Source: Erodium maritimum (Eukaryota; Streptophyta; Magnoliopsida; Geraniales; Geraniaceae). Taken from it: DNA of 64,000 bases. The stretch's first letter is position 1, and each line of letters starts with the position of its first letter. The DNA lies in NCBI GenBank assembly GCA_963921825.1, contig OY997596.1:16125001-16189000 (forward strand), written 5' to 3'. Shown in pieces: positions 32,946 to 46,024 of this stretch. The translations under genes and the position numbers were made by a program. Below the pieces are notes generated by a model. It was not told where the DNA came from. It worked only from the letters and a program-made list of their open reading frames with translations, and searched no databases.

Positions 32946-34039
32946 AGAAGAACAGTTTTTTGGGTGAACATACATCTTGTAAGGGAGTGTCAATGGTTTA
33001 AATGGCAGATTTCGTTTTGGGCTTAATTTGTTAGGCCCAATTGTTTTATAAATCTGAGGCCTGTTTTTTATAGGTGGCCTTAGGCAGCTGCTTAATTCGT
33101 CAAATGAACAGGTCGGCCCGATGGTGAGAATCTAACCTCTCTTTCCGATACCGATCTCGATTGTGGCTACGATTCTCATAAACCAGATTTCTTCATTGCT
33201 GTGTGCCTGTGTCTATAAGTGAGATGATGGTTGGTTTAGCCGACCATGTCCACCCCTAACAGCTACCACCAGAATTAACGTCTTTTTGTGAATTTTGTTT
33301 TGATAAAATACATAAATGCGCTACAGACGCATCGGACGGCCACATGGAGAGAAGAGGTAACGTGATTGGTCCCCATGCGATGTATACGAAGACATTATTG
33401 AAATCTCAGACTAAACATTTTCGCCACGTCTCACGGCGCCATCCACACATCGTCAGGTTGTTTTAACGTGAACTCCATCTAAATGCGGGTCCCACGGCCC
33501 ATCTTTGTGTTGTCCTATGATCCCATTGTCACGTGGATTTACACATAAGCAATTAATTATTTAACTGCAAAAACTCCAATAATATAAAATAATCATGGAT
33601 AAGATTACCCTTCATATACCTCAAGGGTCGGATAAACAAGCACCGTTCGATCTCCTAATACTTACACGTGTCGTAATATGGAAAGATTAGGTCTTGGTTC
33701 TGATCTATCATGGCGACTAGATCTTCGGCTGAAGACCACAAAAGTGATATCAAGGACAATAACAATCCGAAGGCCAATCCATGAATTTTGTCTTATAATA
33801 AATAATTGTAAAGGGATGCACATGATTTCATTACTTGTTTATTTGACGCCAATTTGACAAGTAGCAACAAGATGCCGATTGTGATGAAATTTAATACAAT
33901 TCTTTTTTGTATTTTAATTGAAAAGTTTATAGTGAATCAATTATTGTTGGAAAAAAAAGATTAACTGGTGGGCCCTACTTTCTATATTGAGAGAAGTAGT
34001 ATTCTGTTTTTTTAGTAGAAGTTGTAATTTTATAAAATT
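32946..34039. other. Spacer, no gene seen
   Basis: About 1.1 kb of AT-rich sequence. No gene, RNA gene or clear repeat was recognised. Confidence 0.5.
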
Positions 34040-36240
34040 TATATCAGAATATTGATGTGCGTCAGGAAATATGTTTTCGGGCCACTAAGGTCAGATAGAA
34101 AGAGCAATGGCTCACTGAACCTTTTTCTACTAGAACTGTCACAAACGGTCTTTGAAAGCCATATAAGCAAGGACAGAATACGAAGAGGGGGAAGGCGGTA
34201 CCGGAAATCCAGGATCTCAACAGTGGTGATGGTGGGAGGCAAAGCATCTTCATGGGACCCCTCCCAGGGCCAATCCCCCATGCTCATCCAGCCTCTCATT
34301 TCTCCTGGCGGGGCTGCTTCTCCGCCCTGACTTGCTCCTCTCGAGGTGCTCCATTTGCTGACCTTTTGAGCGCTCCAGTGCCCTCTCCAGATACTCAAGT
34401 GGGTGCCGGAGCTTCAACCTCCTTTCTTCCCGAATCCTCGCGTGCTTCACCACCTAATTCATCAGAGAGCGATGGTGGGGTCCCACAACCCGAGGTAGCA
34501 TGGGACTGACCGGTTTCAAGTCGGGTAGTACCCCGAGTCCCCAGACCAGGAGGCACGGAGCCTGTTGAAACCCGGGGGCCCTATCTAGAGCCAAGTTCCC
34601 CTTAGGGGCGACGTCATTGGGAGTAGGCGACCGTTCAACCTCTCCCCAATTTGTCGCATATGCCTTGACCTTCTTATCCCTCTGGTACTCCAGCAGGTAG
34701 GAACCAAACCGCGGGGGGCCTTTGACTGCCCACGTGCACTCCTTCAAATCATGGCCGAGCCGGCCATAGTTGTAGCCGAAGCTTAGAAGCTTAGAGTAGG
34801 TAAGCTCAACGTGAATCAGCTCAGGGAACTTCTTGAACCGTAAGACCAGCCCCTTCCGGAGAGGCCTCTCGAGGAGGTTCCAGAACCGAACTTTGATAGT
34901 TTCACCCCAACACATGCCCCATTGGTCACATGGGACATCCACACACGCTCCCAGAGCGTCCTCAATGGAGGTACCCGTTTCCCGCGTCCTTACCAAAGGT
35001 GGTAGACCCCTTGCGTGCACCCACAGTTGCACTCAGTCAAGAACAGGCATCTCTCGAGCACATGGATCCAGATCACCGAGCATAGGGCCCGACCATCAAA
35101 GCACCAGGGCTCATTGCCTCGAACCCACTCCCAAGCCTCTGAGGCATGGAAGTAAAAACCAAAGAGCCCCGCCCCTAGGTCCTTGATCACGAGACCCTCA
35201 ACAGCCTTCCCACACGCGTTAGTAATGATACACAGGAGAGTGTCCTTACGACGGGTCGTTGGAGACCATGGTTTCCCCATCATCTCCCATTGATGGCGGG
35301 CAATGGTCGTCGACGTTGCCCGGGAAGACGGGACCAACACTTCGACCTCCGTCTTCTCTTCCAATGAACAGGACGATAAGCCATCCTAAAGACCCTGAAG
35401 ATCCGAGACCAGATCAGCCGAGGGCGGGGCGACTTCCTCTGTATCCAAGTGGCGCGACCATTCCTGTGTCATTCCTTTCGGAGTTGTAAGGCATGCTAGG
35501 ATGAACAGTATCTTATCCTGATTGGGGAGGCACCGACCTAACCACAGAGCCACCATTGCCGTTCTAGGAAGCTCTACCATCGAAGCCTTCCCCTTGGTCG
35601 GATCTCGCTGCAGTGGTGGTGCCCTACTAGGGCTAGACTCCGACGCATTCACAGCCCTACCCCATGCACCCGGGTTGGGAGGAATTAGGGCAGGCTCGTG
35701 ACACGAGGGTAAAGGAACCCTCGCCGTCGCACTGCCATGGCGAGGATCTGACTGCGGCGTAACCCTAGAAGTCGCACCATCCTGGTGGGTGATAGCCAGA
35801 GCGAGGTCATGGCTCTCTTGTAGGGCCGGCGAGCCAGGGTTTGGAGGGGGGGGGGGGTCTAAAAGGCCGTTACTTGCAGGGGAAGTAACCTTTGGACGGC
35901 GTTTGGTGGTGGGCCTCCCACGGCTCAGCTTGGCTACTAGGGCCGAAGAGGTTGGTCCCCAAGGAGAATGAGACCCCGTCCGAGGCTTCTCCCAAAGGAG
36001 GAGAGTCGGAGGCGGAAACACAGGCGGAGAGACAGAGGGAGTCAGAGGCTTGGGTTTTCTCCGACGACGGCTCGTGTCCCCAGCACCGTGAGCTGTTTGT
36101 ACAGGACAAGGTAATGCAAGGAGGGCATCACCAGTAGGAGCTACAACAGCAGCCACGGTTGGAATCACCGTAGAAGACATGTCGGCGACAACGGGGTGGA
36201 GGAGGAGAGCATCATAGTTTCACGCTAGGGGTAGGAGAGA
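34040..36240 (-). mobile_element. L1 LINE fragment: ORF1 region, minus strand
   Basis: GC-rich block holding a plant L1 ORF1 on the minus strand and a short stretch after it that may be the start of ORF2. It is missing the 3' half, which is unusual for a LINE (normally the 5' side is lost), so a later deletion is likely. The 5' edge near 36240 resembles an untranslated leader just upstream of the ORF1 start. Confidence 0.7.
34454..36180 (-). pseudogene. L1 ORF1 (DUF4283 plus CCHC-like knuckle), frameshifted
   Basis: Three minus-strand open stretches in order: 36180-35386 (MSSTVIPTVAAVVAPTGD, a Pro/Ser/Arg-rich N-terminus), 35364-34990 ('DLGAGLFGFYFHASEAWEWV', a DUF4283-like core) and 35032-34454 ('VQLWVHARGLPPLVRT'-type region, 'KFPELIHVELTYSKL', then 'NYGRLGHDLKECTW', which is a CCHC knuckle with its first Cys changed to Tyr). 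The overlap of the last two frames marks a frameshift near 35010. This is the RNA-binding partner protein of plant L1 elements, and is non-functional here. Confidence 0.8.
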
Positions 36241-36959
36241 ATCTCAAAGTTGAAAGAGTTTTTCGTTTTTATTATTGTGTTAATATATAACGTGTTCTGG
36301 TTAGTTCTAGTCTTTTTTTTTTACCAATTTCTATTAACAATATTGGAAAAAATCATAACAAAAGGTAACTTTTATTAATTAATCTCGAATATTTACTATT
36401 CAATTAGCAATATTAATGTTTAAGTGTCACGCCCCAAATCCGGTTTTGACTGGACTCGAGACGTGAACTAAGAATAATAATAAAGTTGAATTTAAAATAA
36501 AGAGTTCCTCAAATAACCGTCAAGTCAATAATTTCCTCTATAAGAGTCGAAGCTCAAAAACCACAATAAAATAGTTTAACACAGAAGATGAGAGTATGTC
36601 ACTAGACTATACTAGGCTAAGACTCCTGCTAGCTCCCAAGCTCCGAGAATCCCACTAGATCAAATCCCGCTCAAAACCTGTAGAACAGTAAAGTAGAGGA
36701 GTGAGCTTTCGCTCAATAGGAAAAAGTAGGTAAGGTGATGAGTTATCCGCTCACCACCACGAGTAACCGTCCGATTAAGGCATACTAGCAAGGCACAACA
36801 ACTAACGACTTCAATAAGGAGACACATTACACAAACCGTACTTACACGAATATAATCACGCTCAATCACATCACTTACCAATCATCAAGCAATCACACAC
36901 AATAACAAACATAAGTCCTGTATAGCAGTCCCCTACGTCGCCGACTTCCACATCCCGGC

Positions 36960-37260
36960 TCAACCATATCGTACCGGACCACACAACATCGGCCTAGATA
37001 TCTTCCCGGACCACACAACATCGGGGCATAACATACCGGACCTGCACACACCTCGGTCAGAGGTATCTTCCCGGACCACACAGCATCGGGATACGGATCA
37101 CACCATCATCGGCCTAGATACCCTACACCGGCATACCCCCTCGATGTAGGTATCGTACCTGAACTCTGAACTCTGGGGGACCGCGTACGTGGGACATCAC
37201 CCTCGGCCTAGATATCATACACTAAACCTCCCTCGGTGTAGATATCGTACCGGAACACCT
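36960..37260 (-). repeat. Degenerate repeats in LTR copy C
   Basis: Repeats of 'cttcccggaccacacaacat' and 'cggcctagatatc' at irregular spacing. They are related to the repeats in copy E but not to those in copies A, B or D. Confidence 0.75.
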
Positions 37261-38670
37261 CATCTCAGAACATATCGTATCGAATCTCAAACACATCACA
37301 AAGTCATAATTCAAATAATAACATACTAAACCAAGCAATTTCACTGAAACACATCACATCGGTCTATCAATCACCCGATCATATCACACATCATTAATTC
37401 ACATCATACCAAAGCATATCATACTTGACATATCCTACCAACATATCATACCGAGCATACTATATCATGATCCTCAATTTAACAACGGATAAACCACATA
37501 TCAAGCATTACAAGTCATCAATCACATCAACACTGTCAACACGCAATCCTACGGGCCAACCAAGGACCCACATGTGATACTACAACACGACAATTTCCAT
37601 AATTTAAAGCGATTACTCTAGTTATTCACATCCTACATGTGAGTCTACAATTATTCCGGTTATTCATATCCTACATGCATACTAGCAATTAAACCGGTAT
37701 TTGCTACTTTCCCCTACCTCGATCGCTATCCAAATGCTTAGTCAACGCGAGTCGCCTAGTAGCCTCCTCCGCCGTGCTCGGGACCAACGTCTAAGATCAC
37801 AAAGCAATACGAGAATTAATGTTAATTTAAGTGTGGTTTAAAGAGAGAAATACCCAATCAACCCCCAATTGCTCAACTTGTCAAAATGGTCCCGGAAGGC
37901 CCATTTTGCCCGGAATCAGGAAAACGTCCCTCGAGACTCCGAAAATTTCCCTTTTCGTTTCTATCATTCCTAATTAAATTTACTTGTTCCATCGCACTTG
38001 ACGGAATCAAAATCCGAGGTCCGAGCGTTCTAAATTTGCAAATAAAGTTTCTAATCGCCTTTCCCGAAATTTCATGAATCACTTCCATAATTTGTTCTGG
38101 GTGTGAAATTATCGTCCCGGGGATCACCCAAGACCGTCCAAGTATTACACAACCACACCCCGACCATGTGGGCCCCACGATCACACATGGGTCGTGGGTG
38201 GCCGGACCGGACCGAGCCGGTCACGGTTCTAAGTGTGGCCGACCATGGCCGGTCATTCCCCTCTCCGATGGCCGGAGCTCCGGTGAACCTCCGGTCGCTG
38301 GAAAAATATCTCCTTTCTCCCAACAAGTTCCTAACTAGTTCTAGGTTCTCCACAACTCCATTGTTAAGCTCCAAATCATCAAAATTAACCACAACCACTC
38401 CAAAGTTTCAAGACCCAAGGTGGGTTTCATCAAAACCACAAAAACCCAATGAAACTTCATCATCAATCTCCACTTTCTCCATAACTTATCTAATTAAACA
38501 TTAAGAACTTTAAATCTCTAAGACCCAAGTCCATTTCATGTCATTTCCATAAAACCCATAAACCCAAACTTCATATAAATGGGTTTTCAAAGTGTACTCA
38601 CCTTAAGAATGAAGAAGGGATGAGAATGAGAGTATTTTGGAGAAGATTAGTGTTGGAAATCACCCAAAGG

Positions 38671-38671
38671 A

Positions 38672-38702
<31 letters not shown>

Positions 38703-38841
38703 CTTCTTCTTCTTCTTCTTCTTCTTCTTCTTCTTCTTCTTCTTCTTCTTCTTCTTCTTCTTCTTCTTCTTCTTCCTCTTCCTCCTCCTCCTCCTCCTCT
38801 TCCTCCTCCTCCTCCTCCTCCTTCTTCTTCTTCTTCTTCAA
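38671..38841 (+). repeat. (CTT)n microsatellite grading into (CTC)n
   Basis: About 170 bp of pure and then mixed CTT/CCT triplets inside LTR copy C. The long poly-Leu, poly-Phe and poly-Glu frames over it are artefacts of the repeat. Confidence 0.97.
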
Positions 38842-39759
38842 TGGAGCTCCATTCTCTCTCTTCCTAGTTAGTAAATTTCGGCTAAAAAGGAGAAAATATG
38901 TTGAAAATTTATCCCCATGTGTCCTTATCCTCAAGGTGGAAATGTCCATTTCGTCCTTTATTCCATCTCTCTCTCTTTTGTACACAAGTGGGGACCAAGT
39001 GGTCTTTTCTCCCATTTTTCTTCCCCTCCAAGCTATCATGGAGATGTGTCCATGTGGGGTCCACTTCTACTCAAAATATCTCATCCCAAATTAAATTAAT
39101 TCGTTATTACTCCTAAATCGACTTAGTTTGACCCGAGTTTGACTTTTTCGCAAAAGTAGTCATTTGAAATGAAACGAACCAACTAAGCTAACCGTAATGA
39201 CAGCTAAGATTTTTGGGTCCCGGAAAGGTCCCAAATGACTCCCGGAGTCATCGGTTGACTTTTCCGACGGAAAGTCAACTTTCACCAGATTTCACCGGTT
39301 CGATTAGGATCGAACGGGGGCGGTTCTTACATTAAGTTTTCGCTTCCTCCTCGGGGTCTTTTGGGATCGTACAACACTCTGTGTTGTCGGTGGTGCTCAT
39401 CTTCAATCGGTTGTCTATCGGTCTGCTCTCCCCATCCTTTTCCTTCTCCGATGCTTGCTTATCTGTAACTGTCGTCTTCGTCAGGTACCTTACCGTCGTC
39501 TCCACCAGGTTCACGAGCAAAGATGCCTTTGCCCTTTTAGACTTGTGAATCCTTTATTAGAATTGTTAGAGGATATGCACGCTCAGCATCTCAAACACCT
39601 CCTTGCCCAATATCAACCCTACTTCTTGTTTCTTTATGAAACATTAACTCCGAAAGTGGGGATGACGATTCTCTAGCGCAATTTCAGATTTCACGGGGAA
39701 ACCTGGATTGCGGCAACGACGAATCTACGAGGATTAACATTATTCTGGGTTGAAGGCTT

Positions 39760-42700
39760 TTGTGTCACAGTAGGGGAAGAATTCTATCATTCCATCGATC
39801 TGGAAATCACAAGCTCGGATCAAAACCCCTTCTTCCTCATGGGGTTCTATGGCTAGCCACGAAGGGAGCTCCAACGATAATCATGGGATCAGCTCTGCCA
39901 ACTTGTCGGGAAGGTAGAGATTGTTGGATCATCATTGGGTACTTCAACAATGTCCTTAATCACCAACAGGTTTGGGAAAATTTGTCCTTAACCGACTGCA
40001 CTTATTGACGATCTTTAATTAGTGATCGACGAACTGGACCTGAAGGACATTCTGCTTCTAGGGCACCCATTCACCTGGTCTATGGGCAAGGACCACACAA
40101 CACAAATCCAATCACGGTTAGAGAGAGCTCTTATGTCCCGTGCATTCCTCTCCTCATTGTCAGATGTAGAACTCCGCAACACGAGCACGACCACCTCCGA
40201 CCACTGGCCAATCCTTTTCACTATCAATCCACGCCGCCTAAGATCATGTCCTTCCAAGTTCTGATTTTTGTCCGGTAGACCCAAGACCTAGAATGTGATC
40301 ATCTAATGCAGGTTGAAAGGGACAGGGTGCTCATAACGCCCATCTAGGAGGCCGTAAGCAAGATCGGGATTTCATTGGATTGATGGGGGAAGTCCAGTTA
40401 TCGGAAGAATCTGAACCATATTCGATGGTACCAACGTAGAATTGCATAACTAAACCATAGGACGGGTCGATCGGGGGTTAATCGTCGAGGAGAAATCCTG
40501 ATACAATACGAAGCAGGTCTTCGAGTTCATGTCGCATTCTGTAAACAAAGATTTAAGCACCTATAACTGACAGATAGAGATCGCAACACGAAGTTCTTTC
40601 ATGTTTCATATTCGTATCGGAGGAAGGTCAATTATATTTGCTCGATTCGGAACAATCTTGGTCAACTAGTTATGGGACACTAGGCTTCGAGAACTTGTGA
40701 TCGATTACTATACCACGCTATTCGCCACTTCCAGCCCGAACCGCACCAACTTCCCTATCCATTTCTCTATGGGGGTGTCACAGACAATCTGAACACAAAG
40801 TTAGTACATGAAGTTTTGGTCGACGAGGTTCGGTAGGCGGTTTTCCAAATGGGTCCTGAGAAAGCCCCAGGTCTAAATGGTCTGAACTTATGGTTTTACC
40901 AACATTATTGGTCGGTGGTGCAGGAGGAGGTTATCATATTTATTCAGATGACGATCCATGAACGATCCTTTGACCGGTCTCTAAATGTCACAAACGTGGT
41001 GTTAATCCCAAATAAGGCTAACATGTTACTTAACATCGATTTACGACCTATCGCTCTTTGTTATGTGATCTTCCATATTTTATCTAAGATACTGACTAAA
41101 AGACTAAAGATTTTGTTACATAATCTCATCGAACCAACTTAGGGGGGATTCATCCCGGGCGTAAGCATCTAGGATAATATTCTTATCTCATTCAAGATCA
41201 TTCAGTTCCTTCGACAATGGAGATCGGGCAATATGGGCTATATGTAGGTCAAATTGGACATGAGCAAGACATATGACAGGGTGGAATGATCGATTCTCTT
41301 AGCTATCTTGCAGTGGAAAAGTTTTTTAGTAGACTGGATGACGATGTTGGCCATATGTATGGATTCGGTGGATTCCTCGGTTTGTTCAGCTGGTAATAAG
41401 ACCCCCGTATTTTCTCCTTCGAGGGGAATTCATCAAGGGGGTCCCTTATCCCCCTATATGTTCTTGTTCTGCTCGGAGGGGTTGTCCAATCTACTAAATA
41501 AAGCGCATGTCGCGGGCCACATCCATGGTATAGCGGTGGTGCGGGGTCCCCCGTCCATATCTCATATGTTCTTCGTAGATGATTTTTATATTTTCTACCG
41601 AGCCACTCTGGAATAGGCCAACAGGGTCTATAGCCTCCTTACAACATTTGGTACGTTATCTTGACATGTCCTGAATTACCAGAAGTCTTTAGTTTTTTTT
41701 CAGCACAAATACAGATCTGACGACTTGTAGAGAGTGTTGTTCGACACTCCAGATTGGGGAGGTCTCGGAGGCATCCTTGTATTTCGAGGTCACAAACATG
41801 ATTCGGAGGCATACGACCCGAAGCATGTGATATTTTGCGGATAAGGTGGTCCGACGGGTGCAGTCATGGGATGTGAAGCTATTGTCCCCAACTGGAAGGG
41901 AAGTCATGAGTAGATCGGTTCTCACCTCCATACTAGTGTATGTTATGTCCATATTTAAAGTACCACGGAGTTTCACGGATCACATCCATATTACATTAGC
42001 CAGATTCTGGTGGGCAAGGACGACCCCTAAGGAGAGGTCGATTATCTACCAAGAGTAGGAGAAGTTGTGTCGTCCGAAGTAGGATGGAGGCATGGGTTTT
42101 CATCATATGCAGAATGTGAATCTTGCATTTCTTGTCAAACAAGCCTGGAACCTCCTTCACCGTCCAACATCATTGGTAGCTAGGGTAATGAAGGAGAGGT
42201 ACTACCCATTCTCGGGTTTCACTCATGTGAGAAAGGGCCGACAGCTGAGCTTCACTTGGTCGAGCATATATGCGGCTAATGATTTGTCACTCTCAGGGTT
42301 TGGGGAGAGCCATTTGATCAGGTTGAGATACTCTGATTCTAGGTTAGCCTTGGCTGATGGGCATGAGCCCTACTATTCGCATCTCCACCCCCAACCTCTT
42401 AAATCATTCAGCGGCGGGGTTATTTACTCCGGGAACTAGACAATGGGATGACCCTCTGATTGGCCAACTCTTTTCCCCGAAGGACTGGGATGATATACCT
42501 ATCATCCCCTTATCGACCACTCAGACTGTGGATGAATGGTATTGGTTCTCTGACTCAAGGTAAGTACACCACCAAAGAAGGATATTGTTGCACACATGAT
42601 TGTTGAACGTTGTCGGGAGGGTATGGGCCCTCCCCGACTGGTCTGGATGTTTGGCAAATACCTGTACCACCCAGGCTCCATATATTCTTATGGCGAGCCC

Positions 42701-43297
42701 TTATAGGTTCTCTGTTTCACAGACAACATTCATCTTCGGTACATCCGTATAGCGCCCACTTTTCCTCTCTGTTCTTGCCATGCCAAAATGACCAATCACT
42801 TGTTCTTTCAATGCAGGTTTTCAAAATGTTGTTGGACCTTATTTGATGAAGGCATGATTATTCCACATGTTGGGACATTTGGGGAAGGGGTAGGACACTT
42901 ACGGCAAGGGCATCCCTAGACAAGAAGTTGCGTCTTTTATGCTGCATTTGAGAGATTTAGAAGACATGTGATGCTAAAGTATGACACAATAAGACCCAAC
43001 GACTTTAGGCTTTCGGGCGGCATCATATGCTCACATCACGGTGTGGATGCAGTTCATGCATATAAGACTTTTTCCACACCGCCTCGTATCATTCCTCACC
43101 CTGACAAGTTCATTTCGCCATCAGTTGGATGGACAACTATTAATGTTGACGGGGCGCATTTACTGGCTCAAAGAAATCGGCTTGGGGATTCATTGCACAA
43201 TCTTCCTCAAGCTCGATTTTTGCAACAGGAAACGGGGTATTTTCGCGAATCTGAGAGGAACCAATGGTTGAGATTCATGCAATTGCCACAAAACTAG
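39760..43297 (+). pseudogene. LINE ORF2: endonuclease, RT, zf-RVT and RNase H, heavily decayed
   Basis: Readable in order across several frames: C-terminal endonuclease ('RALMSRAFLSSL', 'TSDHWPIL', about 40110-40215); RT motifs 'GPEKAPGLNGLNLWFYQHYW' (40852), 'LRPIALCYVIFHILSKILTK' (41041), 'GIHQGGPLSPYMFLFCSEGL' (41428) and 'HMFFVDD' (41566, the catalytic box with F.DD kept); the zf-RVT segment 'GLDVWQIPVPPRLHIFLWRA' (42645); and an RNase H start 'GWTTINVDGA' (43129). More than a dozen stops and frameshifts are present. The Asp of the RT box and of the RNase H start are still visible, so decay is by scattered mutation and not by loss of a domain. Confidence 0.88.
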
Positions 43298-43535
43298 ACT
43301 TCGCCAGGATGCATGGATGGAGCCGGGTCATTATTCGTTCAGGCGTCAAGTGGTGGTTAATATGGTCATCCAAGGATGCACGTTCATCCCATGTCCTAAT
43401 GTGATCAGATAGCCCCTACCTGATATAATATCTTGTATCGTGCGTCATGATTAATAAAAGATCGAAACTTAAGCTAAAAAATAATCTCGAATATTACTAA
43501 TATACTTGAAACAGATTTGAAAAAAAAGTTTATAA

Positions 43536-44251
43536 AATAAGAAAAGCTCTCAAGAGGGAAAAACCATAGCCGCCAAAGGGGAAAATCCTACCCGCATCCT
43601 TCCTCCGTCGTCGTCGGCCACCACTAGCCTCCATGACTGTCTTCATCGTCGCCTTCGTTGATCCACCTCTCTCAGGTCATCATCCTCTCAAGAGGAGGCT
43701 TTCTCTCCGTCCCTCAGATGCTCCCCTTCTCTAGTGAATATCAGGTACGCATCTCGGAACAATATAGATGCTGGATTTACAGACGCTGGATTTAGGATCC
43801 GAAAGGAGGGACGATAGGATGGGGTCTGTGTCCACGACACCCAAAGTCGGGCACCTCGAACCTGATCCGACCCTTGTGGGTCGACCCGATGATGATCAAT
43901 CTACTTCTGCAAGAAGTATCGGTAAAGTCGCATCTAGAGCATGCTCCAACTTCCTTAACACATTCAAACATCCCGGCGACTCAAAACGATGAGTTTGCTA
44001 TACCAGAACGCCCCATTACGAAAGTTACGGGTTTAGAAGAACTGACATCGCAGACTCCTTTGTTTTTTATGTTCGTTTTTTGTGTTATTTATAGTCAACG
44101 ATCCAAAACTTACCAACAATACATGTCTAAGTTCGTCAGAATCCCTACGGGGTTTCGGACATATACTGGAACTCAGGGTCAGGGACCCAATTTATGTTTA
44201 GGATTCATTATCATGATTAATAAAATACTTCTGTTCTCGTTTCAAAAAAAA
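43536..44251 (+). mobile_element. Short non-autonomous LINE derivative
   Basis: Begins with a typical LINE leader ('agctctcaagagggaaaaac', 'ccatagccgcc') and ends 'catgattaataaaatacttc' plus an A-run, nearly the same 3' end as the LINE just upstream ('catgattaataaaagatcg'). The roughly 500 bp between lack RT. It is an internally deleted copy. Its A/T-rich flanks prevent a firm target duplication call. Confidence 0.6.
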
Positions 44252-44714
44252 GTGTATTAAAATAAAATAAATAATATTATAGATATTCTAATTATATATA
44301 ATAACTTTCAGTTTTAATTATATTTGTATTATATAACTCTTTTAGTATTTAGTAAAGTTTAGGGCATAAACATTTTAATCTTATGATTTGTATTAGAAAT
44401 GGTTATTATCATCCGAGTACCCTAAAGATATTTGGTTTTCATCTGAGTATCCTAACCAAACTTTGTAACACATCAGTACCCAAACGAAACATTTTGTTTC
44501 AATTTAATACCTACCGTTAGTTTTTCATCCATTTTGGATGGAAAATGGTCATGTGCCTGGCACATGACCCCAATTTTTTCTAAAAATGACAGCACTACCA
44601 CTATTTTACTCTCTTTAAATTTTATATTGATATTATTTTAATCACTTATAATAAATCAAAACAAATCACATTTCATCTTCTCAAAACCAGACCCGTGGGG
44701 CAAGATGAAGTGTT

Positions 44715-45083
44715 TTGGGGTTGAATGGGATGAAGATGAGGTGTTGTAAGGTTGATGTCGAGGTCGCGGAGTTCTTCGGACGAAGCTCTCTATTCCGACG
44801 TCGGCGTCTTGTTCCAGCAGCCTCTTGTAGTTCTGGTTTGGGGCTCAAAGTCCCGTCCCCTTCCATTTCCCCTTCCGAAACTGCTCGTCGGCTAACACAC
44901 ATCCTAATCTCCACCCTCACCGCCCCATCCTCATCCCCGGACGCCAAGCTCGACTCGCTCAACCACCTCACCCGATTCGTCAAGTGTTTTGTATTTTCAT
45001 AAATCTGGTAGTTTAATTTGCTTTGTAGACTGTATTTTCATAGATCTCTGTTTTTGTTTTCGATCTGCTATTTAGTTTGTTTT
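44715..45083 (+). pseudogene. Unrecognised GC-rich gene-like fragment inside the candidate MULE
   Basis: An open frame with host-like codon use reads 'MKMRCCKVDVEVAEFFGRSS', 'PSISPSETARRLTHILISTL' and 'SPDAKLDSLNHLTRFVK', followed by a donor-like CAA|GTGTTT and T-rich intron-like sequence. LTR copy D lies in that intron-like part, and the sequence resumes at 48071. I do not recognise the family. Position between inverted repeats suggests a captured 5' exon (Pack-MULE), though a decayed resident gene is possible. Confidence 0.4.
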
Positions 45084-46024
45084 TGTAAGAACCGCTCCCG
45101 GTCGATCCCGGTAGAACCGGTGAATTTTAGACAAGTTTGACTTTCGGCCAGAAAAGTCAACTGATGACTCAAGAAGTCATTCGGGACCTTTCCGGGGCCC
45201 AAAAAGCTTAACTGTCATCACGGTTAGCTTAATTGGGCCGTTTCCTTCAGTTTGACTGTAATATTGGTTAGGTCAAATTTCGGTCAAACTTGGACTTTAT
45301 ATCGGTTATTTCCCGATAAAATCTTGGAAAGCTGGAAATTAATTACATGAAAGTGAACCCACATGACACTTGTCATGTTTGGCTTGGAGGATGAAAAAGG
45401 GGCTTCAATTGACCCTTATACCCTCCCAACTTACCTTTAAAGGGATAGGACCTTAAGAGCTTTTTGGTAATTGGACAAAATAGGTCATTTAAAGCAACAT
45501 GAGCACACAACTCAGCTCATTCCTTATTGTGGCAGCCGAAAATCACCAAGGGAGAAGAGGAGAAGAGCTCATTTCATGAGGAAGAAGAAAGAGAGGAAAG
45601 CTAGTATTTTGGAGCTTGTTCTTGGTCATTTCTCCTCCTTTTTCCTTCCATCTTCTTCATCTCCTCCTTCTAAAGGTAAGAGCACTATCTAAATCTCTTT
45701 TCCTTTCATTTCATTTCATGCATTTTGCTTTTTTTTTGCTAGAAGTTGTTGGGTTTTGTTTGGGTTAGTGTTAGATGATGTTGTTGAGAAGTATTTGCTG
45801 ATTTGTGATTGAAATCTTTGGGTTTCATGGGGTTTTTGGTTTGATTTTGATTTGGAAAATCCTTGGAAACTTGTTTGTTTGTTGATTCATACCATGGGTA
45901 ATGGAGTTTTGGAGGTATTTAACTGTTTTTGGTGTTGGAGATGACTGAAAATGGAGTTTGGTTGGGTTTTTTCGTGAAAAAGGAGCTGGAGGTTGAAGAA
46001 GGGCGAATCTGCCCAGACCTGCCA

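Larger units (their letters stand above)
36425..39331 (-). mobile_element. Solo LTR (copy C), minus strand, perfect 5-bp duplication
   Basis: On the plus strand it reads TGTCACGCCCCAAATCCGG ... GGGGGCGGTTCTTACA, flanked by TTAAG at 36420-36424 and 39332-39336. It is 2907 bp. Family landmarks on the minus strand are the inverted TTGAC pair (39254-39279), the conserved block at 37860-37990, donor-like 'cgaggtagggg' near 37719 and the gctcacc/acttttt acceptor-side block near 36700-36770. No coding sequence is present. Confidence 0.93.
36399..43481 (+). mobile_element. RNase H-bearing L1 LINE, split by a solo LTR
   Basis: It is flanked by imperfect 18-19 bp direct repeats TAATCTCGAATATTTACTA (36380-36398) and TAATCTCGAATATTACTA (43482-43499), an L1-style target duplication. 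The 3' end is 'aataaaagatcgaaacttaagctaaaaaa'. After removal of the nested LTR (36425-39331 plus one TTAAG) the element is about 4.2 kb and 5'-truncated within ORF2. Target duplications on both outer sides show that the LTR arrived after the LINE. Confidence 0.85.

Noticed and set aside
35789-36137. Plus-strand frames opposite the L1 ORF1
   Set aside because: They are complement shadows of the minus-strand ORF1.
38620-39039. Long poly-Leu, poly-Phe and poly-Glu open frames
   Set aside because: They are produced by the (CTT)n microsatellite and have no other protein character.
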